64,000 bases of DNA from an uncultured Collinsella sp. (GCA_900541745.1 UQLA01000001.1:186001-250000), one strand, 5' to 3'; shown: positions 8,330 to 16,861, counted from the first letter of the stretch. Numbers and translations: made by a program. Notes: generated from the sequence alone by a model not told the origin.

Positions 8330-8362
8330 TGGTCGGGGTGTTCCCCTCAAAATTATTCCGCA
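8330..8362. repeat. Decayed half of a nested-hairpin element
   Basis: The segment ending TTCCCCTCAAAATTATTCCGCAG resembles the left arm and loop of the intact element that begins at 8443 (TTCCCCTGAAAACAATCCGCAG). No matching right half was found, so it looks like a partial, decayed copy. The rest of the 8186-8582 gap shows no gene that I can support. Confidence 0.35.
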
Positions 8363-8442
8363 GCGCGAAGGCCTCTCGTCTGTGGCTCCGTTGGAGCACA
8401 AGATTAAATCAGCGAATGCGATTATCCTGTCGAGGCTGCGCA

Positions 8443-8559
8443 GGTCCCCTTGGGGCTTCCCCTGAAAACAATCCGCAGATCGAATTGCCCCGTCGCGCGA
8501 AGCGCACGACGGGGCAATTCATGATCGAGGACGTTTTCAGGGGAAGCCCCAAGGGGACC
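8443..8559 (-). other. Nested-hairpin element A after thrB
   Basis: Perfect 27-bp outer arms (8443-8469 and 8533-8559) enclose TCCGCA (8472-8477), a 4-bp stem GATC/GATC (8478-8481, 8523-8526), a 13-bp inner hairpin (8483-8495, 8507-8519) and GAGGAC (8527-8532). Read in the direction of thrB it is arm, GTCCTC, stem, hairpin, stem, TGCGGA, arm, and starts 23 nt after the thrB stop. The same layout recurs at 13896 and 23091, and in a looser form at 9478, with different stem sequences. Confidence 0.75.
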
Positions 8560-8582
8560 GGTGAGAGCAATGAGGCAGGGCG

Positions 8583-9464
8583 CTACAGGTACTCGATTTG
8601 AGCGCCCTCGGTGTCGCACGTCAGAATATGCGTGTCACACTTGGGGAACTGCTCACGCAGCTTGACCTGCAGGAACTTTGCCACGATGGTGTCGTCAGTC
8701 ACGGCCATGAGGGTCGAGCCCGAACCACTAATCCAGATGGTCTTGGCGCCGCCGTTAAGGCAGGTATCGCGCACGGCGTTGTAGTCGGGGATGAGGCGGC
8801 GACGATAGGGCTCCTGGATGCGGTCGTCATTAGCGGCGGCAATCAGGTCCAGGTCGCCGGTTTCCAGGCCGCGCGTCATGCCGGCGATGCGGCCCATTTG
8901 CCATACGGCAGTGGAGAGTGGAATCTCCTGCGGCACAACCTTGCGCGCCTCGCTCGTATGTACCTCGTAGGGCGGAATCACAGTAATAAAACGAAGCTTG
9001 TCGCTTACCTCGTAGCGCAGGCACTGGGGAAGCGAATCGGTCGGCGTAAAGGAGCAGACGGCGCCGCCCAGGATAGCAGGGGCGACGTTATCGGGATGGC
9101 CCTCGACCTCGGTGGCAATGCGGACGAGCTCAGCGCGATCGACGGTGTGGCCTGTCAGTGCGGCGGCGGCCATAATGCCGGCGACGACGCAGGTGGAGCT
9201 TGAGCCCAGGCCGCGGGCGACGGGCACGTCGGTCTGAATGTCGATAGCGACGGGGAAGGCCGGCTCGCCCCATGCGGCCAGTGCATCCACAAAGCTCACG
9301 TAGACCAGGTTATTCTCGTTTTGGAACTCCTCGGGGCAGCCCGTGATGGTGAGCTTGTCGGCGCGCTCGAAGGTGAAGTGCGAGTAGAGGCTGACGGCCA
9401 TGCCGAGGGTATCGTAGCCGATGCCCAAGTTGGCGCTTGTTGCTGGGACGGTGATCTTGATCAT
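8583..9464 (-). CDS. thrB: Homoserine kinase
   Basis: Phosphorylates homoserine to O-phosphohomoserine, the substrate of threonine synthase. It is a GHMP kinase of 293 aa. The N-terminal ITVPATSANLGIGYDTLGMAV and the ATP loop PVARGLGSSSTCVVAG near residue 85 are diagnostic, and ISGSGSTLMAV near residue 255 is the third GHMP motif. It is encoded on the same strand as thrC upstream, but a 112-bp hairpin element and about 90 further bases separate them, so cotranscription is uncertain. The homoserine dehydrogenase gene is not in the window. Length is typical. Confidence 0.95.
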   Translation of the reverse strand: MIKITVPATSANLGIGYDTLGMAVSLYSHFTFERADKLTITGCPEEFQNENNLVYVSFVDALAAWGEPAFPVAIDIQTDVPVARGLGSSSTCVVAGIMAAAALTGHTVDRAELVRIATEVEGHPDNVAPAILGGAVCSFTPTDSLPQCLRYEVSDKLRFITVIPPYEVHTSEARKVVPQEIPLSTAVWQMGRIAGMTRGLETGDLDLIAAANDDRIQEPYRRRLIPDYNAVRDTCLNGGAKTIWISGSGSTLMAVTDDTIVAKFLQVKLREQFPKCDTHILTCDTEGAQIEYL

Positions 9465-9477
9465 GTGAGTCCTCCTG

Positions 9478-9589
9478 GCGTGCCTGGCTGTTTAGTTCGC
9501 TGCTCGGGCAGTCCTGCGCAAGACGGAAAGCACATTAAGTGCTTTCCTTTGCGTGCGGAACTCGCGACGAACTAAACAGCCAGGCACGC
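9478..9589 (+). other. Nested-hairpin element D between thrC and thrB
   Basis: Perfect 22-bp outer arms (9478-9499, 9568-9589) surround GTCCTG (9511-9516), a stem CGCAA/TTGCG (9517-9521, 9549-9553), an inner 9-bp hairpin (9525-9533, 9539-9547) and TGCGGA (9554-9559). It matches the element at 13896 in order of parts but has extra unpaired bases outside the conserved loop. It begins 13 bp upstream of the thrB start codon and lies 80 bp beyond the thrC stop, so it could affect thrB expression. Confidence 0.65.
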
Positions 9590-9630
9590 TGTGCGCGTTC
9601 GTCATCATCCCGGGGATTATCTGATGAAAG

Positions 9631-9657
9631 AAGGTGCGCCGGCTTTCGCCGGCGCCT
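9631..9657 (-). terminator. Terminator after thrC
   Basis: On the minus strand an AAGGCGCCGGC / GCCGGCGCACCTT stem with a GAAA tetraloop is followed by TCTTTC. It lies 12 nt after the thrC stop codon. Confidence 0.75.
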
Positions 9658-9668
9658 TATAAGGGGTT

Positions 9669-11186
9669 TTAGTTGGTAGCCATCTTTTTTGCTGCAGACT
9701 CGACGTAGCTTGCCATCTCATTGACGTCGCAGACGTCTTCGAAGCGGACGGGTTTGGATTCGAGTTCGGCGAGCTGGGTCGGGGCGACCGTGTTGGTGGC
9801 CTGCTCGAGTACACGCATGGCCTCAAAATCATCCTCGGGAACGTCGAGGCCCAGGGCGTCGCAGCAGGCGCGCGGGAACTTGTAGGGGCTGGCGGTCGAA
9901 AGCAACACGCGGGCCTTGGCTCCCTCGGCGGGAGCGACCTGCTCAAAGACGTGATAACCACAAGCGGTGTGCGGGTCGATCACGTAGTCGTTGGCGTCCC
10001 AGCAGCTCTTGATGGCGGTGCGGACCTCGTCCTCGCTGGCCCAACCGCAGCCAAAGACGCTCTGAATCTTGGCCAGCAGCTCGGCGGGCACCTCGTAGCG
10101 ACCCGTCTGCGCCAGCTGCTCCATAAGGCCGGCAACGAGCTCGCAGTCGCCATCGGATAGGAAGTACAGCATGCGCTCCAGGTTGGAGCTAATAAGGATG
10201 TCCATCGACGGCGAGATGGTCGTGAAGAACGGGCGGTTACGGTCGTAAACGCCGGTGGTCAGGAAGTCGGCAAGCACGTTGTTCTTGTCGCTCGCCACGA
10301 CGAGCTTGGCGACGGGCAGACCCATGCGCTTGGCGTAGTAGCCGGCCAGGATATCGCCAAAGTTGCCGGTGGGCACACAGAACTCAACAGCGTCGCCGGC
10401 CTCGATAGCGCCGGCGCGCAGCAGCTGCGCATAGGCGGCAAAGTAGTAGACGACCTGCGGTACCAGGCGGCCGACGTTGATGGAGTTGGCGCTCGAAAGC
10501 ACCGTGCCGGCAGCCTCCAGACGCTCGGCAAGCTCCTTATCGGCAAAGATGCGCTTGACGGCGCTCTGGGCGTCGTCAAAGTTGCCGCGGATGCCGCAGA
10601 CGGCGACGTTATCGCCCTCCTGCGTGGACATCTGCAGATTCTGCACGCGGCTGACTTTGCCCTCGGGATAAAAGACGGTGATGCCCGTGCCCGGCGCGTC
10701 GGCGAAACCGGCGAGTGCGGCCTTGCCGGTGTCGCCCGACGTGGCGGTGACGATCATGATGCGCTCGGCGCCGCCGTTCTTGGCGGAAGTGCGGGCCATC
10801 AGACGGGGGAGCATCTGCAGGGCGACGTCCTTGAAGGCGCTCGTGGGGCCGCCAAAGAGCTCCATCACATAGGTTTGAGGGACGTCAGCGCCCGGCGCAG
10901 CGTCGAGTTTGACGAGCGGCGTAACCTCTTCACTCGCGAACGTGCCACGGTATGCCTCGTCGACACACGCCGAAATTTCTTCGGCCGTGTAATCATTCAG
11001 TAACATTCCCAACACATCTTGAGCGATTTCAAAGTACGATTTATCTGCAAGCGAGCTGATATCGACCTGCTGGGTGCCGAGCTCGTCCGAGACAAACAAA
11101 CCCCCGTCGGGAGCGATGCCGGTGCGGATTGCCACCTTACTTGAGCACGATAAAGTGCGTCCTCGTGTACTATGATAAGTTCCCAT
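9669..11186 (-). CDS. thrC: Threonine synthase
   Basis: Converts O-phosphohomoserine to threonine using pyridoxal phosphate. At 505 aa it is of the longer class of threonine synthases. The N-terminal MGTYHSTRG segment and the PLP lysine in GGPTSAFKDVALQ (about residue 110) are visible, followed by TATSGDTGKAAL and a SSANSINVGRLVPQ segment. ATG 11186 was chosen over the longer frame because of GAGGAG upstream and because MGTYHSTRG is the normal start. It is transcribed divergently from lysC across about 100 bp, which may hold a shared regulatory region. Together with asd, lysC and thrB it makes most of the aspartate-to-threonine route. Confidence 0.95.
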   Translation of the reverse strand: MGTYHSTRGRTLSCSSKVAIRTGIAPDGGLFVSDELGTQQVDISSLADKSYFEIAQDVLGMLLNDYTAEEISACVDEAYRGTFASEEVTPLVKLDAAPGADVPQTYVMELFGGPTSAFKDVALQMLPRLMARTSAKNGGAERIMIVTATSGDTGKAALAGFADAPGTGITVFYPEGKVSRVQNLQMSTQEGDNVAVCGIRGNFDDAQSAVKRIFADKELAERLEAAGTVLSSANSINVGRLVPQVVYYFAAYAQLLRAGAIEAGDAVEFCVPTGNFGDILAGYYAKRMGLPVAKLVVASDKNNVLADFLTTGVYDRNRPFFTTISPSMDILISSNLERMLYFLSDGDCELVAGLMEQLAQTGRYEVPAELLAKIQSVFGCGWASEDEVRTAIKSCWDANDYVIDPHTACGYHVFEQVAPAEGAKARVLLSTASPYKFPRACCDALGLDVPEDDFEAMRVLEQATNTVAPTQLAELESKPVRFEDVCDVNEMASYVESAAKKMATN

Positions 11187-11289
11187 ATAACACTGCTCCT
11201 CGGATGCCTTGGTCCCAATCGGTGAAACCATGGTATCAGAGCACGCAAAATAGGTTTGCAGAGGCTTTTAGAAAGGTAACCTCCAGCCC

Positions 11290-12678
11290 ATGATTAAGAT
11301 TGCCAAGTTTGGCGGCTCGTCGGTCGCCGACGCCGAACACTTTAAGAAGATCAAGGCCATCGTCGATGCCGACCCTGCCCGCCGTTTTGTGGTGGTTTCC
11401 GCCTGCGGCCGCCGCTTTAAGGGCGACACCAAGGTGACCGACCTGCTCTACCTGGTTAACGCGCACGTTAAGTATCACGTTTCATGCGAGGAACTGCTCG
11501 AGGACATTGGCCAGCGCTATTTTGATATCGCTGACGAGCTGGAGCTCACCTATCCCATCCGCGAGGAGTTCGCGGCCTTTGCCGAGCGCGCCCGCTCGGG
11601 CGGCTACTCTACCGAGGAGCTCGTGAGCCGTGGCGAGTACTTCACCGCTCGCCTGATGGCCGAGTACCTGGGTCTGCCGTTCCTGGATGCCGCGACGGTC
11701 GTGGCGTTCCATCACGATGGTACGCTCAGTATGAATCGCACCTCCGAGCTGGTGCAGGAGTACGGCCAGCAGGGCGGCTTTGTTATGCCCGGTTTCTACG
11801 GCGCGACGCGCGAGGGCCAGATTAAGCTGCTCGATCGTGGCGGTGGCGATATTTCCGGCTCGATCCTGGCCAAGTGCCTGGGCGCCGACCTGTACGAGAA
11901 CTGGACCGACGTCTCGGGCTTCTATTCTGCCGACCCGCGCATCGTGCCCGAGGCTCAGCCCATCGCCCGCGTTACCTACGAGGAGCTGCGCGAGCTTTCG
12001 TACATGGGCGCAAGCGTCCTGCACGAGGAGGCCGTGTTCCCCGTACGCGAGGCGGGGATTCCGCTAGTCATCAAGAACACCAATGCGCCGCAGGACCCCG
12101 GCACTATCATTAGCGAGACGGCTGACGAGGGTGAGGCAGAGCCCATTATTACCGGCGTGACCGGCAAGCGCGGCTTTGTCGCCATCAACGTCGCCCGCGA
12201 CCGCACCAAGCCCCGTGTTGGTTTTATGCGTCGTGCGCTTTCGGTCTTTGAGCGCTATGACGTTTCCGTCGAGCACATGCCCACCGGTGTCGACCGCTTT
12301 GGCGCCGTGGTGCAGGAGCAGGACGTTCACGATTCGCTGTACTCGCTCGTGGGCGACATTCAGCAGGAGGTCGAGCCGCTCGAGATTGAGGTTGTCGAGG
12401 GCCTGGCGCTTATCGCGACCGTCGGTCGTAACCTGCGCGGTCGTGCCGGCATCTCTGGCCACCTGTTTGGCATGCTTGGCCAGGCGGGCGTGAGCGTGCG
12501 TATGATTTCACAGAGCTGTGACGAGATCAACATTATCATCGGTGTGGAGGAGAAGGACTTCGATCTGGCGATCCAGACCATTTATCGTGCCTTCTCCGAT
12601 GAGAACGGCATTGTGAAGGTCTCCGACCTGGAGGCCCCCGCACCGGTCGATCCCGCCCTGGCCGCGCTCCGCAAGTAG
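11290..12678 (+). CDS. lysC: Aspartate kinase
   Basis: First committed step of the aspartate family: phosphorylates aspartate for lysine, threonine, methionine and diaminopimelate synthesis. The 462-aa protein starts IKIAKFGGSSVAD (KFGGSS motif), has the DRGGGDISGSILA segment near residue 185 for substrate binding, and ends in two ACT domains (residues about 300-440) where end products would act allosterically. It is the large monofunctional type without a homoserine dehydrogenase domain. GAAAGGTAACC precedes the ATG. It is divergent from thrC; a GC-rich terminator separates it from asd, so asd probably has its own promoter. Confidence 0.95.
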   Translation: MIKIAKFGGSSVADAEHFKKIKAIVDADPARRFVVVSACGRRFKGDTKVTDLLYLVNAHVKYHVSCEELLEDIGQRYFDIADELELTYPIREEFAAFAERARSGGYSTEELVSRGEYFTARLMAEYLGLPFLDAATVVAFHHDGTLSMNRTSELVQEYGQQGGFVMPGFYGATREGQIKLLDRGGGDISGSILAKCLGADLYENWTDVSGFYSADPRIVPEAQPIARVTYEELRELSYMGASVLHEEAVFPVREAGIPLVIKNTNAPQDPGTIISETADEGEAEPIITGVTGKRGFVAINVARDRTKPRVGFMRRALSVFERYDVSVEHMPTGVDRFGAVVQEQDVHDSLYSLVGDIQQEVEPLEIEVVEGLALIATVGRNLRGRAGISGHLFGMLGQAGVSVRMISQSCDEINIIIGVEEKDFDLAIQTIYRAFSDENGIVKVSDLEAPAPVDPALAALRK

Positions 12679-12693
12679 CTGCCGTCCCGGTGC

Positions 12694-12717
12694 ATTTTTG
12701 GGACAAGTGCCAAAAAT
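12694..12717. repeat. Small GGGACA-core inverted repeat
   Basis: ATTTTTGG (12694-12701) pairs with CCAAAAAT (12710-12717) around GACAAGTG, just after the lysC stop. The GGGACA core suggests a degenerate relative of the other GGGACAG palindromes. Confidence 0.4.
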
Positions 12718-12751
12718 CTACGGCGGGGCGTTTCGTTTCGGTTTCGTTTCG

Positions 12752-12783
12752 ACGGGGCGGGTTTTGTGCCCGCCCCGTTCTTG
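12752..12783 (+). terminator. Terminator between lysC and asd
   Basis: ACGGGGCGGG (12752-12761) and CCCGCCCCGT (12769-12778) form a perfect 10-bp stem with a TTTTGTG loop, followed by TCTTGT. It lies about 75 nt after the lysC stop. Confidence 0.75.
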
Positions 12784-12852
12784 TATACACTGGCAACAAT
12801 AATCGGCCTGCTCGGCGTGCGGGCAAAAGCCACAACCTTTAAAGGGGGAAGC

Positions 12853-13878
12853 ATGAAACAGTACACGGTTGCTATTTTGGGCGCGACGGGAGCCGTGGGC
12901 ACCCAGATGCTCGAGTGCCTCAACGAGCAGGAGTTTCCGGTCGGTAAGCTCAAGCTGCTGGCGAGCGCGCGCTCTGCGGGCAAGACCGTTGAGTTCCGCG
13001 GCGAGCAGGTTGTGATTGAAGAGGCTTGCCCCGAGGCCTTTGAGGGCTGCGACATCGTACTCGGCGCCGCCGGCGACGACATCGCGAAGGAGCTACTGCC
13101 CGAGGCCGTCAAGCGCGGCGCCGTCGTGGTCGACAACAGCCATGCCTTCCGCATGGATCCCGAGGTGCCGCTGGTCGTGCCCGAGATCAATGCCGACGAT
13201 ATCAAGTGGCATCACGGCCTTATCGCCAATCCCAACTGCGCGACCATCATCGGCCTGGTTCCCACCTGGCCGCTGCACCAGCTTGCTGGCGTGAAGCGCA
13301 TGATCGTCTCGACGTATCAGGCGGCTTCGGGTGCCGGCGCTCCCGGCATGGCCGAGCTCGAGGCTCAGCTGGCCGCCCTGGGCCGTGGCGAGGAGATTCC
13401 CGAGCCGCGCGCGTTTGCCGCCCAGCTGGCGAGTAACCTGATTCCGCAGATCGGCGGTGTCAAGGAGGAAGGCTTTACCTCCGAGGAAATGAAGCTGCAA
13501 AACGAGGGCCGCAAGATCATGCACCTGCCCGAGCTGCGCGTGAACTGCACCTGCGTGCGCGTGCCCGTGCTGCGTTCGCACTCCGAGAGCATTACGCTCG
13601 AGTTTGAGCGCGATATTACGGTCGAGGAGGCTCGTGCTGCGCTGGCTGTCGCTCCCGGCGTCAAGCTGGTTGACGATATGGCTGCCGAGGATGCGCACGA
13701 CCGTTTCCCCATGCCGATGGATACGTCCGACCAGGACCTGATTTGGGTCGGCCGCGTGCGTCGCGACATCTCGAACCCCGAGGCCGCGCGTGGCATCACT
13801 TTCTGGTGCTGCGGCGACCAAATCCGTAAGGGCGCGGCAACCAACGCCGTCCAGATCGCCAAGCTGCTCTGCGAGTAG
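12853..13878 (+). CDS. asd: Aspartate-semialdehyde dehydrogenase
   Basis: Reduces aspartyl phosphate to aspartate semialdehyde with NADPH. The 341-aa sequence starts with the nucleotide-binding AILGATGAVGTQML, has the catalytic cysteine in ANPNCATI (about residue 128) and SGAGAPG in the substrate loop. ATG 12853 follows AAAGGGGGAAGC; the longer frame runs into the preceding terminator and was rejected. It works directly after LysC. The stop codon is followed 17 nt later by a nested-hairpin element (13896-14020). Length is typical of bacterial Asd. Confidence 0.95.
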   Translation: MKQYTVAILGATGAVGTQMLECLNEQEFPVGKLKLLASARSAGKTVEFRGEQVVIEEACPEAFEGCDIVLGAAGDDIAKELLPEAVKRGAVVVDNSHAFRMDPEVPLVVPEINADDIKWHHGLIANPNCATIIGLVPTWPLHQLAGVKRMIVSTYQAASGAGAPGMAELEAQLAALGRGEEIPEPRAFAAQLASNLIPQIGGVKEEGFTSEEMKLQNEGRKIMHLPELRVNCTCVRVPVLRSHSESITLEFERDITVEEARAALAVAPGVKLVDDMAAEDAHDRFPMPMDTSDQDLIWVGRVRRDISNPEAARGITFWCCGDQIRKGAATNAVQIAKLLCE

Positions 13879-13895
13879 CGATGGACCTGTCCGGC

Positions 13896-14020
13896 GGGGG
13901 GCCGGGCTTAGTTTTCAGAACGTCCTCGACCATGTGTGGCGCCTTGTCCTGCTCCTTCGGAGCCGCGGACAAGGCGCCACACTGGTCTGCGGAGTGTTCT
14001 GAAAACTAAGCTCGGTCCCC
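13896..14020 (+). other. Nested-hairpin element C after asd
   Basis: Outer arms 13896-13921 and 13996-14020 (about 25 bp, one or two mismatches) enclose GTCCTC (13922-13927), a stem GACCA/TGGTC (13928-13932, 13983-13987), a perfect 15-bp inner hairpin (13935-13949, 13967-13981) and TGCGGA (13988-13993). It starts 17 nt after the asd stop, in the same orientation relative to the gene as elements A and B. There is no T-run, so it is not a classical terminator. Confidence 0.75.
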
Positions 14021-14120
14021 GCCTGCGGTGGTGCTGCTGCGAGCGGTCTGCGATGGGGCCGTTGTTGGTTGGGGCCGCTGGGCTGATGTAGGGGCGCGTG
14101 GTTGTTGCGGGCCCTGGTCC

Positions 14121-14277
14121 CGGCAGCGGCCTCGGCGCTTCGCGCCTGCCGCCTTGGGGACTGTGGGGGTGCGGCCGGCAGCTACGGCGCGTTGCGCCTG
14201 CTGCCTGGGGTGACTGCGGGGCCGTGACGGCAGCCGCGGCGCTGTCGCGCCTGCTGCCTGGGGCGACTTTGGGGTTG
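14121..14277 (+). repeat. Three degenerate GC-rich tandem units with hairpins
   Basis: Units starting near 14121, 14176 and 14228 (about 52-55 bp each) share CGGCAGC, then GGCGC, a short loop, GCGCC, TGCTGCCTGGGG, GACT and a G-run. Each can fold as GGCAGC..GGCGC / GCGCC..GCTGCC. The stretch 14021-14291 holds no gene I can support; the short frames there follow from GC richness. Confidence 0.6.
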
Positions 14278-14291
14278 GGGTGAATCGGGGT

Positions 14292-14461
14292 CTAATACTT
14301 TGCCGAGAAGTGAACGACCTTATTTGGGCCCCCGAAGCATTGGCATATTTTGACCGCTATTTCCTGCGGTTTTGCAGCGCGAATCCTGCGGTTTTCTGGT
14401 CTAAAGGTCTGGATACTCCGGGGCTTCGTTTTTACTCGTTCACTTCTCGGGAAAGTATTAG
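14292..14461. repeat. Long inverted repeat upstream of ogt
   Basis: 26-nt arms (14292-14317 and 14436-14461) starting CTAATACTTTGCCGAGAAG are complementary with one mismatch and flank a 118-bp centre. The centre contains CCTGCGGTTTT twice and a CGAAGC/GCTTCG pair. It looks like a small non-coding mobile palindrome; no frame inside resembles a transposase. Confidence 0.65.
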
Positions 14462-14627
14462 AGCTCAGCTGATAGAGGTACCGCTCTGGCGTCGATGCCC
14501 CGCGTCTTCTTCGCTTGATTGGGGAAAACAGCCTCGCTTAAGCAATTGCGAGCCCGCCCAGACGTATCTGCGGGGTTGTCTGCACAATTCGCGGTATTAT
14601 GTTGCGGAGTTTTGAAAGGAGCCGCTG

Positions 14628-15206
14628 GTGGTCACGACGACGTTTGCCTCGCCTTTGGGCGAAATCTTGCTTGCCGCTGATGGCCGCGGTCTGACGGGGC
14701 TTTGGTTTGAGGGGCAGGAACATTTTGGCTCCACGCTTTTCCGGGAAGACTCCGAACATGTTGAAGGCGCCGACGCGGTTTCCGGTATTGGCGGCATGTC
14801 GTCGGTGAGTCCGGCAAATGGCGCGGCTTCTTCGGTGCTTGAGCGTTCTTGGGCGTGGCTGAATGCTTATTTTGCGGGGCAGGAGCCTCGGTTTACGCCG
14901 CCGTTGCATATGATTGGTACGGCGTTTCAGCGCGAGGTTTGGTTTGAGCTGCTTTCTATCCCGCGTGGCGAGGTCGCTACGTATGGTGAGATCGCCCAGC
15001 GTGTTGCGGCTCGACATCGTGTGCCGGGAAACGAGGCTCCTGTTGTGTCCCCACGTGCCGTGGGGGCTGCGGTTGCACGCAATCCCATTTCGATTATCGT
15101 GCCGTGCCATCGCGTGGTTGCCGCCGACGGCTCGCTTAACGGATATGCCGGCGGGCTTGATCGCAAGGAGTGGCTGCTTCGGCTTGAGGGCGCGTACGAG
15201 GAATAA
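14628..15206 (+). CDS. ogt: Methylated-DNA--protein-cysteine methyltransferase
   Basis: A suicide repair enzyme that takes the alkyl group from O6-alkylguanine onto its own cysteine. The active-site motif IIVPCHRVV is at about residue 160, preceded by a helix-turn-helix-like segment with EVATYGEIAQRV. The C-terminus GYAGGLDRKEWLLRLEG is typical. The protein has 192 aa; an insertion of about 30 residues rich in Ser, Ala and Gly (near residue 50-65) lengthens the N-terminal domain. Another low-complexity stretch (RHRVPGNEAPVVSPR) precedes the active site. GTG 14628 has GAAAGGA seven bases before it. The gene stands alone. Confidence 0.92.
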   Translation: MVTTTFASPLGEILLAADGRGLTGLWFEGQEHFGSTLFREDSEHVEGADAVSGIGGMSSVSPANGAASSVLERSWAWLNAYFAGQEPRFTPPLHMIGTAFQREVWFELLSIPRGEVATYGEIAQRVAARHRVPGNEAPVVSPRAVGAAVARNPISIIVPCHRVVAADGSLNGYAGGLDRKEWLLRLEGAYEE

Positions 15207-15270
15207 CGTTCGAGCACTTTGCATAGCCAAGACGACGTTTCCGGTTGAGACCACCTGCTTGGACATCCAT

Positions 15271-15486
15271 CTACGCCCGCTTTTGCAGGGCGTAGATCGA
15301 CTTATCCATGTTGAACAGGTAAGCCACGACGCAGACAATAAAGAACTTCGGCAAGTCGCCAAAGCCGAAGACTTCGCAGCCAATAAGGATCGGCGCGAGC
15401 AGCGTATTGGTGGCGCTGCCAAAGACGGCGGCGTATCCCAGCGCGGCGCAAAGCGCGATGGGCATGCCGAGTTGAGCCTCGTTATG
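15271..15486 (-). pseudogene. C-terminal fragment of a CLC chloride-channel-family protein
   Basis: The frame reads EAQLGMPIALCAALGYAAVF, GSATNTLLAPILIGCEVFGF and ends YLFNMDKSIYALQKRA, matching the last transmembrane helices of CLC-type channels (the VFGSATNT..LA..L..E.FG pattern and the terminal SIY.LQ). More than 300 N-terminal residues are missing. Immediately upstream in transcription direction lies the 5' part of an unrelated Abi_2 gene, so a deletion probably fused two genes. Confidence 0.6.
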
Positions 15487-15833
15487 GCGACATCTGGGTA
15501 ACAGAAAGGCCCGCGTTCCTCAGAGGCAAGATAGGCAATTCTGCTTCTGAGGTAGATCTCAATTCTGTCGACCGCATCAAACATTAACTGCCGGAGGGCT
15601 CGGTCAAATTCATACGTGTAGATGATGGTTTCGAATGTTGTGCCTTCGCGAAAGATGGTAATCCCGGACTTGCATTTGGTTTTGCAGGGAAACCAGTAGG
15701 CCGACAGTTTGTAGTGGCCGACTTCGACCAAAGCTCGCTCGAGTTCGTTTTGATCAGAGCACTTAAGACCCTTGTTTTCTGTCAATAGTGCTATCTGTTC
15801 GTTGATGGATATCCGCGACTTCCGGTATTTCAT
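15487..15833 (-). pseudogene. N-terminal fragment of an Abi_2 (AbiD/F-like) protein
   Basis: The first about 117 residues (YRKSRISINEQIALLTENKG, VGHYKLSAYWFPCK, YTYEFDRALRQLMFDAVDRI, then EIYLRSRIAYLA) match the start of Abi_2 family abortive-infection proteins. After FCYPDVA the similarity stops and the frame runs through the antisense of other genes. The family is normally about 300 aa, so the 3' two thirds are lost at the junction near 15487. It is a relic of a phage-defence gene. Confidence 0.65.
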
Positions 15834-16004
15834 TTAAGCCTCTTGATAGAAAAAGGGCTGGAGTTGCGCATCGTTGAGAGGCTTTCCAGCTTTAGCAAAA
15901 CAATCTTATAAGATGCGACGGGCCACGTCAGGATAATTACCGGACGGCCTAGGAGGCGGCTGGTTGGCTGGCTTAAAACCTAGCGCGTGAAATGACGCTC
16001 CACG

Positions 16005-16643
16005 CTATTCAGCGCGCTTGATAGGATGACGTATCACAGTCTTAAGTTTCTCCGGCGCACATTTGCGTGGATCGGAGAGATAGATTTCGTGATGGAAACG
16101 GGTGTCTGAGAAGTCGGGGACATAGCCCTGCTCGGTCGTGTATTCATTCATAGCGTTTACGGTCGCCGGTTCGTTGTCGTAGGGCCCAGTGTGCATGCAT
16201 TGAACGCAGAGACCCTCGTCAACTTTAAGCAGCTCGACGGCAGAAAAGTCCAGTTTCTTTTTGGTCGTGGCTTCCGCGACTGCCCAGTCAAAATCATCTC
16301 GGCTGACGAAATCGGGCAGGCGGATGCACGAGATAAAGTTGAAATCGTCCTTGCGTACATAATCGATGTCGCCGCTCGGGGAGTCTTGCCACCAGAATCC
16401 CTCGAGCGGCGGTACTACAAAGTCGAAATAGCCCTCGATACTCCTTGAGCCTTTCTTCGACATCTTGACGGTATAGGCGATGCCGTAAAGCAGCGGCAGG
16501 GCGTTTTGATACTCGCCACCTTCGGTATTTGGGTCGCCCTTTCCGCGAACGGCAACGTAGCTCATAGGCGGGACAGTTACGATACTCGGCTTGCTTGCAG
16601 GTTTGTAGAGCTCCTTGCATACCTTCTTAAAGTCGAACGCCAT
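16005..16643 (-). CDS. GyrI-like small-molecule-binding protein
   Basis: A stand-alone 212-aa GyrI-like/SOUL-fold domain protein without a DNA-binding domain. Recognisable parts are VTVPPMSYVAVRGKGDPNTE near the start, ALPLLYGIAYTVK, EGFWWQ, and LCVQCMHTGPYDNEPATVNAM followed by FHHEIYLSDPRK at the end. Homologues bind small, often cationic or aromatic, molecules; some hydrolyse cyclic compounds. It could be a xenobiotic sequestering or hydrolysing protein. It is convergent with nothing nearby and separated from the ABC exporter by about 270 bp. Confidence 0.8.
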   Translation of the reverse strand: MAFDFKKVCKELYKPASKPSIVTVPPMSYVAVRGKGDPNTEGGEYQNALPLLYGIAYTVKMSKKGSRSIEGYFDFVVPPLEGFWWQDSPSGDIDYVRKDDFNFISCIRLPDFVSRDDFDWAVAEATTKKKLDFSAVELLKVDEGLCVQCMHTGPYDNEPATVNAMNEYTTEQGYVPDFSDTRFHHEIYLSDPRKCAPEKLKTVIRHPIKRAE

Positions 16644-16825
16644 GTTGGCCGCCTTTCTGCGTATTGGCCTGCTTAGATAGCGGAATCATATCATAAAAAC
16701 GAACAGCTGTTCGAATGATTTGGCTGACAGATTGAAATGCATGCGTTGTGTTTGGCGGTCGGCCTGACCCCGTTGATGATTTCTCTGCCTCCCGGCGCTT
16801 GCCTGCGCTCCCCGTTTCCCCATAT

Positions 16826-16861
16826 AAAACCTGCCAAAATGAACCTGTCCCTTTTTGGTCG
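16826..16861. repeat. GGGACAG palindrome (inverted copy)
   Basis: AAAACCTGCCAAAATGAACC followed by TGTCCCTTTTTGG is the reverse complement of the element seen at 29361 and 43001, with one or two changes. It lies about 50 bp upstream of the ABC transporter start, in an otherwise gene-free gap. Confidence 0.65.

Noticed and set aside
8211..8399. 62-codon minus-strand frame next to the secreted-protein gene
   Set aside because: No ribosome-binding site, no similarity, and part of it lies over a decayed repeat.
11187..11289. A threonine or lysine attenuator/riboswitch between thrC and lysC
   Set aside because: The gap is only about 100 bp, and neither a leader peptide rich in Thr/Ile nor a lysine-riboswitch-like fold could be recognised.
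12752..12783. Nested-hairpin family member between lysC and asd
   Set aside because: It is a simple stem with a T-rich tail and lacks the TCCGCA/GAGGAC loop, so it is a normal terminator.
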